This document shows, piece after piece, positions 50,085 through 64,000 of a DNA stretch of 64,000 nucleotides. This DNA comes from Trichoplax sp. H2. Its lineage: Eukaryota; Placozoa; Uniplacotomia; Trichoplacea. Position numbers and translations under genes: made by a program. The stretch is from the NCBI GenBank assembly GCA_003344405.1, contig NOWV01000107.1, forward strand, positions 124,001 to 188,000, given 5' to 3'. Each line of letters starts with the position of its first letter. Position 1 is the first letter of the stretch. Under the pieces are notes generated by a model. The model was not told the DNA's origin and made no database searches. It saw only the letters and a list, made by a program, of their open reading frames with translations.

Positions 50085-52758
50085 TCATGCAACTTGCCTG
50101 TATAAATAATAGAAAAAGCATAGAATGAAGAAGATCAGCTTCGCCCATCCTTCTTTCTGATGCTTGGCTAGTTCTGTGCTATTCATAACCGTCGTAGGAT
50201 CGTATAAGCCGGGGCCAGTCATGAATGGTCGATTGGCATATCTAAATATTGTTTTACATAATACTAGGTAAATGCAATTTATGCTATTCGATTGGCGTAT
50301 CTAAATATTGTTTTACATAATACTAGGTAAATGCAATTTATGCTATATGTCTGTTAAGTAGTATGCGAATAGTTCAATGTAGAACTATCTTTCAAGTATG
50401 ATAATGACAGATGTACTGTACTGTACGTAAGTACAGTCTTTACAGCAAGGAACTAACAGTAAAATAGTATTTTAACGTGGTAAAGTTATTTAAATACGTT
50501 CGAATATACTAAAAATTACATGGCAGTGAAAGATGTCCATTTCTTCTTTATGTAAATTATCAGAATAGATTTAATTTTTAAGAAATGATGCTTTATTAAT
50601 ACGCACTCACCGATAAATATTGTATATGATTACTGGCAAATTTATGAGCAAAGCAAATATCTGACCATCCACCAAGAAGAAGAAGCAGAAAAATAGATGG
50701 ATTCCATACTCCGGTAAGATTAACTACATTCAATCAATTGCATAAAAATAGTTTTGTTCGATTAATTTAAGATTATTCACTTTGTAAATCTAGATGTAGC
50801 TGACTCTTTGTTCTTAATTGATGACTACTTCAATATTTTACTATACTCTACCAACCATCACCAATATTGAAAATACGAATGGCTGTAGTTATTAATATAC
50901 AGTAGATGCAATAAATTCTATACTAATTTGTAGCATGAATCAATTTTAGATATTTGGTTAGCAGATACGAAATTTGTGATCGTACCAGTTAGTGAACGAA
51001 TCTGGAAATAGTGGCAATACGTAGTTATATTTCCAATAGGGTGATTACACCCTATATGCAGTTGTGCAATTTTGATTTTACGCTTTATGAACTACAGTAG
51101 TCTGTAGGAATACGCAGTAAGAAGAGAATGTTTAACCTCTTTCAAAAGAGATCGTTACAACTGACATTGTAGGCAAACGGTTTATAGTGCAATTTACTTT
51201 CTATGCCATACAGTACAGTAAAGTTATCTTGTATCATTTGTACAATATGTTATTGATGTACACACAGCATCTACACTACGTAGAGTAGATAGCGAAGAGG
51301 TAATGTTATCAACGTCAATACAGTACACTATAATTATTGTCAAACCCAATATTGACAGTAATCTCTCTTTGTTTATAACATACTCACCGGATTTAAATTA
51401 TTACACAAGTCTACCGGATTTTTGAAGTCGGTTTTGAGTTCGTCAAAGGCAATAATCTAATGGAAAGGAAGATTTAAAAATGTTCAGTTTGCTTCAAGAC
51501 AATGCATACAGCTAATGACGGTGGAAAAGACAAATTGTACAGTACAGTATACTATAATTATGAGACATGTAGTGTCGATTTTGAGCGCAAACTTCAGATC
51601 AGCCATCGACCTCTTTAGCAAAAGATGTCATTGAAGTTCAACGACAGACTAGCTTTTGACATCCATTATAATTTAAAATTTCGATTCGTTGACAAGATTT
51701 TATAGCGAATACCTAGAACATGATAACAATGTCAGACGCACACAATACTGTGCAGTATTCATATTTTGGACTGTCGTTTGATCAATTTTTTCAAGGACAT
51801 GTAGAGTTTACAGAGGTATTTTTGCCTCAATGATTGTACCGTAGAGTCTATCGCAAGGCAATATAGTGGCTACAGCATAATGGTATGCGTCTTTCAGTCC
51901 AGTATGAAAATTAACGGTATTCTATCGACAGTATTGACTATTCTCACCAATTCAAGGTAATTTATTCATGTTAGTCTGGGTATTTGACTAGCCGAATCTC
52001 CTGCTTATGCTACTTGGTGTCAATGTTTCAACTATTGTAATACTTTCATCTATCGCGCTATATTACTTTATCACGGTATGAACATTGACCTGGACTGGCG
52101 ACTAGTACAGTTTAGCACTGCTAAGGTACTACTGTATTTTAGCACAATTTCAATGGGATACCGTTAACGGAGTGATTCATTCCTGTCCATGATTCTCCAA
52201 ATGCTATTAGAAAGCTGGATAGCTGATATCAAAGTTCAGTAAAACAAGGAAAAGAAACTTGGCTGACTACCGTAATCTTGAGTCATCGATGTCAATACCC
52301 ACTATGCAAAGCATGATCAATCCACTATACTGTATTAGGATAAAAATGAACTTTTCCTAGCACCAATAGCTTACTATTCTATCTTGTGGAAGACTGTAAT
52401 ATTTGCAATGACATTGTAGTTTGCACTTGCACTTTACTAGCCGGGTGGTGTTGTCTACATTCAATCAAACTAGATTGTAGCTAGCACACTGTTGTATTTA
52501 TGGCTTGTAAAATAGCAGGCACAAGTATCTCAACATGGTTGCCGGTATAGGCTTTACAGTTGAAGAAGGACGAGTATTCGTGTGCTATTTCAGTCATCAT
52601 TGATTATTCTACCATTGAAAGTAGCCTTGATGGAAAATTGTAGCTGTACAACACAAATTGGTTGAGGATAAAACAGAACTTACATGCCATACAATCATTA
52701 AAATGAGCACAGCATCGAGAATTAATGCTATGATAAAAGCCCACAGTTCCAGAGACAT
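50085..52758 (-). CDS. CNIH: Cornichon homologue, CNIH1/2/3 type (complete)
   Basis: Exons 52684-52758, 51388-51456, 50611-50723 and 50085-50241 encode 137 residues, a normal cornichon length. It starts MSLELWAFIIALILDAVLIL. Family signatures follow: IIAFDELKTDFKNPVDLC, LILPEYGIHLFFC, INLPVIIYNIYRY, PGLYDPTTVMN and HQKEGWAKL, with three or four membrane segments. Cornichons are ER-to-Golgi cargo receptors that work with COPII coats. The ATG was chosen because it opens exactly at the conserved N-terminus. Phases are 0, 0, 2, identical to the neighbouring CNIH4-like gene. A 59-bp tandem duplication copies the acceptor of the last exon; using the extra copy (boundary 50300) would give a stop after six residues. 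Confidence 0.95.
50230..50346. repeat. 59-bp tandem duplication over a splice acceptor
   Basis: Two near-identical units (50230-50288, 50289-about 50346) start CGATTGGC and end TTTATGCTAT. The unit contains the acceptor and first bases of the last cornichon exon, so the primary transcript carries two equal acceptors. Confidence 0.9.
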
Positions 52759-53686
52759 GGCGTCTTGAGCTTGGTCTTCCTCCAAACCACTCGGATGCAA
52801 GTGACTTGACCTACGTGTCAACTAGACTGCGCGCTGACGTTTCGAACGTCCCTGATGCGTTTCTTTGTCCTTCCACAGTACAGTATATTAAGCTTACAGT
52901 ACGCGACTGTACAGTACTGTACTAGGGCACTGTACCGTGCCGGTAGTCTGACGTCATGCCATGTGTCTGGTGAACTTTCGCTTCCAGTACAGTACTGTAC
53001 GTACAGTACAGTACAATGTCCAGAAAGATTGTACTGTACACTGTACCAGTAATTTGGAGTGTCCAGCTTTCCCAATTTGGACACACGACCGTCCCGTACG
53101 GTACAGTACTGTACACTGTAAGCATATGCCTAGTACTGTACTGGAGGGAGAGTACAGGCCCCAGTACTGCACTGGTAATGTAGTGTACTGTACTGTACTT
53201 CACTGTAGTTAGAACCTGTCATTTGTACTGTACAGTATTTGGCATACAGTACACGGTAAACTGTACTGTAACCGGTCAAGCTGATTTGGTACTGTACAGT
53301 ACCATACGCTGTACGGTATCATATAGATTACACTGTGTCAGAAAAATCTTGGATTGCACTACAGTACTGTAGATTGGAAGATTGACTCCGTTGACGAACG
53401 AGCCTCATTGGCGAACGACCCTCATTGAACAACGACCCTCATTGACCAACGACCCTCATTGACCGACGACCCTCATTGACCGACGATCTCGCCCTAATTT
53501 GTACAGTACTGTACAGTATTTGGCATACAGTACAGTACTGTACTGTCAACCTTCAGGCTGATTTGGTACTGTACGGTATCATACTGAGTACAGTAGACAA
53601 CAAAAATCTTGAATTGCACTAGATAGGGAGATTGACTCCAGCCAATCACCTTCATTGACCAACGACCTTGTCCTCAAAGAAGAAAG
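52759..53686. promoter_or_regulatory. Bidirectional intergenic region rich in TACAGTACTGTA palindromes
   Basis: The 928 bp between the start codons of two divergent cornichon genes. From about 52870 to 53600 it is packed with overlapping GTACAGTAC/GTACTGTAC words, many as perfect palindromes such as GTACAGTACTGTAC. A GACGACCCTCATTGACC tandem repeat adds to it. The position suggests a shared promoter. Role inferred, no transcript data. Confidence 0.6.
53395..53490. repeat. 17-bp tandem repeat
   Basis: About five units of CCGACGACCCTCATTGA with slight variants. A single further unit sits near 53650-53670, just before the CNIH4-like start. Confidence 0.8.
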
Positions 53687-55409
53687 ATGGCGCAAGCAGC
53701 GGTCTTCATCTTTGCGCTTATTGATGATTGCTTTTTACTCTTTCTTGCTGTTTACTTTGTATCCTTTTCAAATATTGATATTTTTCAATGTGTAGACGCA
53801 TACACGCACATCCATAGGGTACAGTTGTCCATTCTCGGTATCTGATCATCGATCTGCTATTGGGCAGTGTACAATGCAGATTGCAATTGTGTCATCATTT
53901 TCTCATCTCGGCTTTTATTCCCATCGGTATAGCGTAAATCATTTTCAACCAATTCGTCTATATACTCAATCTACCACCATGACACTATTGTACTTGAGAT
54001 GATCCTGACACTGTCCAAATTATCTACTCTCTATTCTCATCGTGCAATGATAATATTCACAAATCTCCCTGATCCACATCATAATATATATTAATGTACG
54101 TGAAGACACGTATTATCATCACCGATCAAGATTGATTGCCTCACTTTCCACTGTATTTCCCACAAAACTTGATGGATCATCATCAAGCAATGACTAGGTA
54201 ATATTGAAATAGTAAACAATAGACAGTAGATGTACTATCGATTGGGAATGATGAAGAGGACATTGAACATTCAAAGTAAACGAGTTGCAGCAAAAGACTA
54301 CTTGTTTAATACTGAATTTTAAACTTAAATTGATTCATCCTGCTTAAATGAATCATCATTCTACACTTACTACGCCTTCAGCCCTTGACTAGAAAACTCC
54401 AAGATTATAGAATTATCGGATCTAGAAAGTGACCACATCAATGCTACCACTTGCTGTACCAGGTTAAATAGGGTAAGCTTCATTGTCATTGATAGTGTAC
54501 TATGCTCAAAATTGCTGTCAGACAGGAATCAGTCAAATCAACATGGCATTGTTAACTTGAAATATCATTAATTAATGAATTCATTATTAGCCTCATCTTC
54601 CATACATACACATGTACAAAAATTGCAGTATCATCAGCTGGAGCTGATGGACTGCATTGATTTAGTCTGATGTCATAATGAACTAGGGGCTACAACTACT
54701 TAATTTGTATGACAGTCTTAATTGATTAACAATATAATTGTTATTATTACTGATTTGCTATTCATATTATCAAGTCATTTACCACGCTACTCAAAACAGA
54801 AATGAGCAATTTGCAAAAACCTTATTACTAAAGTCAATTTCTTTTTGTAGTGGCTGCTTCCCGAGGCTTTGGCTCAATTACTGACTACAGTCATGCTCCT
54901 GTTAAGCTTTGAGTTGATGTTCCTCATATTCACTTTACCCATGACAATATTCTTGGTTAGGAGGTATGTATAACATTTTTTGATTCAAATTTACAAGTAG
55001 GGCATGAATGAAAAGATACGGTATTACATTAGATGTGATGTTGCCTTACGAGTATGGTGATTGCTGTAAACTTGTAAAATGTATCAAGCAACGATGCTGC
55101 TAGTATAACGGTAGCTAGACGTTAGCAGTTACCCGTACAGCCAAATATAAAATCCCTACTCCACACTAAAATACAGTCTGAAATACTCTAGCATATCCGA
55201 GGTAGTAATGACTGCTTGATTCATAAATTTTCAATAGGATAATTACCAGCAGAAGAGGTCATCTTGGATACTATGATCCCACTGAGATTTATAACAGAGG
55301 ATTGCTAAAGAGTCATATCAAGGAAAGCATGATTAAAATGGCTTATTATTTGTTCGGATTTTTTATATTCTTGTTCAGGTTAGAACCAAAATTGTTACAC
55401 TTAGATTAA
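53687..55409 (+). CDS. CNIH4: Cornichon homologue, CNIH4 type (complete)
   Basis: Exons 53687-53758, 54404-54472, 54851-54963 and 55238-55409 (stop TAA) encode 141 residues. The start AAGATGG has a good Kozak context. MAQAAVFIFALIDDCFLLFL opens the first helix. IIELSDLESDHINATTCC, WLLPEALAQLL, GHLGYYDPTEIYNRGLLKS and HIKESMIKMA are hallmarks of the CNIH4 branch (paired cysteines, F/YDPTEI.NR). Exons 2 and 3 have the same lengths and phases as in the divergent CNIH1-like gene, so the two are old paralogues. CNIH4 is known as an ER-export factor for GPCRs, which fits loosely with the receptor genes nearby. The first donor, GTATCC, is weak but phase and homology support it. Confidence 0.95.
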
Positions 55410-58321
55410 GAAAATGCAATAGATACATATTTTAATTTTTCATGTGTTCGTAATCATTATCCATGAAAAGCTGTTGTACTGTACTGTACGTACTTAATTA
55501 CAATGCAAGAGTAACTCAAATTACGGTGCTTTCGTTAATAGCATGATTATGGCATTGGTCCAATCGGGTAATGGCGATACCTCAGTTCCAAATCCAAGCC
55601 TAGCAGAAGGCCTACCTTTGTAGAGAACTTATGCCATCTCAAAATGTTGTTTGTCCTTCGCCATCATGATTATACTTGATGGATCGATTATTTTGTTACT
55701 TGTCTAGTATTTCAGTTATGCTTTAACCCGTTCATCCTGGCTAAAATACCATAAACTATACTAGCAATTTACTTTTCGTTGGCTGTAAGTTATCTTACAT
55801 AAGATACAGTAAATCTGTTTTTCGCTTGGGTTTTTAATATAATAGTTTTAAATTTGCATTGGAAGATTTCGCAAACTTGTTGAAGTAATTGATGACGAGA
55901 TGGGAGTTTTCCGGAATAAATTGGATTGTAGATTCTTAAATGAATCGTCGGAACGGTGCTAGTTCGAGCATAATTCGCAGTTTTAGGGTTTGAGTAAAAT
56001 TATGCAAGGCTGATTATCCTTAATCTTAAATCTGTAATATACATGTATGTTGCGTACTGACAGTATATTCGATATTCTCTTCTTTACTGATTCTGTTGTG
56101 AATGAAACGATATTGAATGAGTGTGCTTTCTTTCCGTGATAATTGTGAGCATCTAAACTATTCCTTTAGAAACTGTATATATAAATACAATACATCTAAT
56201 CTTGCTTATTAGATATTTTAGCGGATTTAAAATTGAATCATCTTACAAGTTGTAATTGTTTTTAACCTCCTAAAAGAAATTCCTTTCTTAACTAAAGAAA
56301 CAAATAATAAAATTGCATCAACTGTTTGTAAATCATACAGTATAAGAGATTCAACCATATTCTCTTACGTGTATATAAGATAACTTTATAAGATTGTCAG
56401 AAGAAGCCATTCTATCCTTCAGTAATCTTTGAAACTCTAGGAAATAGTTAATCATGCGGATTAACTTGTTAATGAAGCGATATTCGATGTAACCTATTAA
56501 TAGCGTACATTGCATCCTTCGTATGTACTCATAGTGACATCCGAGAAAATCACCAAATTGTACGTGCACTTTTACATTGATGATCCCAGGTTTAGAATTA
56601 CGCAGTAATTTTTATTTGCTAGTCCTTGAACGCTTTAAAATTTTCTTTAAATCAATGAAATTATTAATGCTACTAGACGACAACCGGTTCAATTGAAGCG
56701 AATGTTTGACTAAATAATTAAAGAGTAACATAATATTTCTAGAAACGGTTAGCTTAATATTCGAATTTTTAAACTAATGTTTAATGGTTTACTAGAATAT
56801 CTTTGACGAAATATCGTTGATCAACTATCCGTGATGATATGAATCATGTTTTGATATGTACATTAGCTCTTGCAACCATGCTATATACTACATGATACGT
56901 TAGTACTAAAATATGTTCTTTAATTATCGACGCGGGAATAATCGCTAGTATTTACGATCACATAGTATTCAGCTGGTAAATATGCTATATTCAACGTGTG
57001 TATACATTATTTATTAGAGGTTATACTACGTCAATCTAAATTGAGTTCACTGTGCCCTAGCAAGTATAATCTTTTCGTAATAGGTTATATGCTTTAAGCT
57101 TTTTGTATAAAGATTTTGAATCTATAATATAATAACTTCCGAAATAATTGCATACATTCATTGAAAGCGAAATCGTTTTTGCTTATAATTGCATTGGCGA
57201 TATAGTAGCAGAGTGGTGCGTATCTATATTTATGAAGTATTTAATCTATTTAATATTTTTGAAATGTTTCTATTCAGAAGTCGAAATTCTTTTACTGATG
57301 TAAGAAATGTCAAAATATTAAGGTACAATTTTAAGCCATTAAATCAGTTTTACGGTACTGCATAAGTTGCAGTTATGACAGAATTGGGTAACAGTAGGTG
57401 TTACGATGCCAGTAGCAAAAGACAAGAGTTAACGGAGTTTATAAGAAGCAACTGGTTAAATTTAAAGCACGCGATTTCTAGTATTTTGATTGGATTGAGT
57501 TCAAATTTACCTTCAAATATTATCATCAACGCCAATAGTCAGTGATACCACATATTTTACCTCCAAATTGTAGAGATTGATCTGGTTTCTTGCGTATATA
57601 AATATTATTATCATGTTTCTTTTGAAATAATTCAAGTTAGCCATTGATTTAGCTATTTTAGGCGTTTCTTAGATCTAGTAATACTGTCTTTGATCTTTAG
57701 CCATTTTACATAACACTAATGACTAATTTGCTATGCGATAGCAAACGGTTTACTGTTAAAGCATGCAATGGTATATTCATGATCAATATTAGATTTTTCC
57801 AAATTCAGATTCAGTTTATAAAATATCCCAGTTAATTGTAAACATTTTAATACGCAGTTCATGATATACAGTAGAATATGGTGTAATAAATGAAAAATAA
57901 TATAGAAATTCATAACAGCTGTCGATGTGGTTAGCAAAATTGTTATCAAATCGATCATGTAATTAGCGATTGGTTTGCAACTTTCCTTTTCCGTCAATTT
58001 AAATTATTTCGCCGATTAATATATCAATTCACAACTATACTATACAAACGATGACTGATCTTATCTTTCTATCGAATATATTAATTTTGTACAATATTGG
58101 CATGTACACTTAACTTGGATGTTTTATCTGTGTTCCAATTTCATTCATTACGAGATAACAGACAGACAGATCAGTTTAAATTTACGGAAAGTGCTATCGA
58201 TGCATTACATTAACCTACGTGAGAACAATTTACTTGATCATGCTTATTCTTACCTCAGACTACATTGAACTACACATATATAAAATAGTGAAGAAAAGTA
58301 CGTCGTGTAAAGTACAATTTC
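55410..58321. other. Intergenic stretch, nothing recognised
   Basis: Between convergent CNIH4-like and SEL1L genes. Open frames of 72 and 88 codons (56351-56569 and 57731-57997, minus) have no recognisable motif and are likely chance in AT-rich DNA. Confidence 0.55.
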
Positions 58322-63669
<5,348 letters not shown>

Positions 63670-64000
63670 CTAATACAAAACATTCAATGTTAATAGCGTA
63701 ACAGACGTGCGTTATAGTAGAGTTTTATTAACAATAATGTACTCTATAGCGTATAGAAAATTAAAGCAGTAAGAAATTACGTCAGTCGATATGACTGTCC
63801 AACTGAGTTAATGAGATCGAGGCCTGAAAGTCAAGTTTGTGGTCATTTAATTCGTCTAACTTGCAGGTTATTTATTTATCTATACTACGGTAGTAAGATG
63901 TGTAGTAATGTTACTGTTGCAATGGAGTCCAAAGTCATTAATCAGTGACTGCCATGGAAGTATTATTAAGTAAAGGCAGTTTTCTAAATGCTATCAATGA
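63670..64000 (-). other. SEL1L intron or 5' region, first exon not found
   Basis: The exon starting at 63669 opens with two bases that complete an upstream codon, so at least one coding exon with a signal peptide lies further up. None was recognised in these 331 bases. Confidence 0.5.

Noticed and set aside
52818-53212. Five overlapping open frames on both strands, rich in Tyr, Cys and Val
   Set aside because: They are translations of the TACAGTACTGTA palindrome field and have no protein-like composition.
57731-57997. 88-codon hydrophobic minus-strand frame
   Set aside because: It looks membrane-like, but AT-rich DNA readily gives hydrophobic open frames; no family motif and no neighbouring exons were seen.

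Overview
This is AT-rich, intron-dense animal DNA. The genes are built from many short exons with GT-AG (rarely GC-AG) introns of about 80-2200 bp. The families present (LGR-type leucine-rich-repeat GPCRs, cornichons, SEL1L) are metazoan. Compact introns and low GC would suit an early-branching animal such as a placozoan or sponge, but the species cannot be fixed from the sequence. All gene models below were assembled by eye from splice sites, reading phase and family resemblance.

Layout. 854-10568 (minus): partial LRR-receptor gene B, whose 3' end lies off the left edge. 10569-16085: no recognised gene, one LTR-like element. 16086-44855 (minus): paralogous gene A, a very large receptor with a Cys-rich exon, an LRR N-cap, 39 single-repeat LRR exons, a one-exon 7TM domain with LGR hinge, then four phase-compatible exons of a catalytically dead kinase. 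The known coding part is about 1700 codons. 44856-50084: no firm gene. 50085-52758 (minus) and 53687-55409 (plus): two complete cornichon genes, CNIH1/2/3-like and CNIH4-like, head to head across 0.93 kb packed with TACAGTACTGTA-type palindromes. 55410-58321: nothing recognised. 58322-63669 (minus): SEL1L, 21 exons, missing only its N-terminus.

Together: the receptors would be secreted-pathway membrane proteins. Cornichons are ER-export cargo receptors, and SEL1L is the HRD1 cofactor of ER-associated degradation. Their clustering may be chance.

Repeats and assembly. Solo LTRs with 5-bp target duplications lie in gene A and B introns. Two short duplications beside 20-N gaps look like unmerged haplotypes that differ by an LTR insertion, because one copy keeps the empty target site.

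The most interesting item is gene A: an LRR array far longer than usual LGRs, joined in phase to 7TM and, by inference, to a pseudokinase tail.
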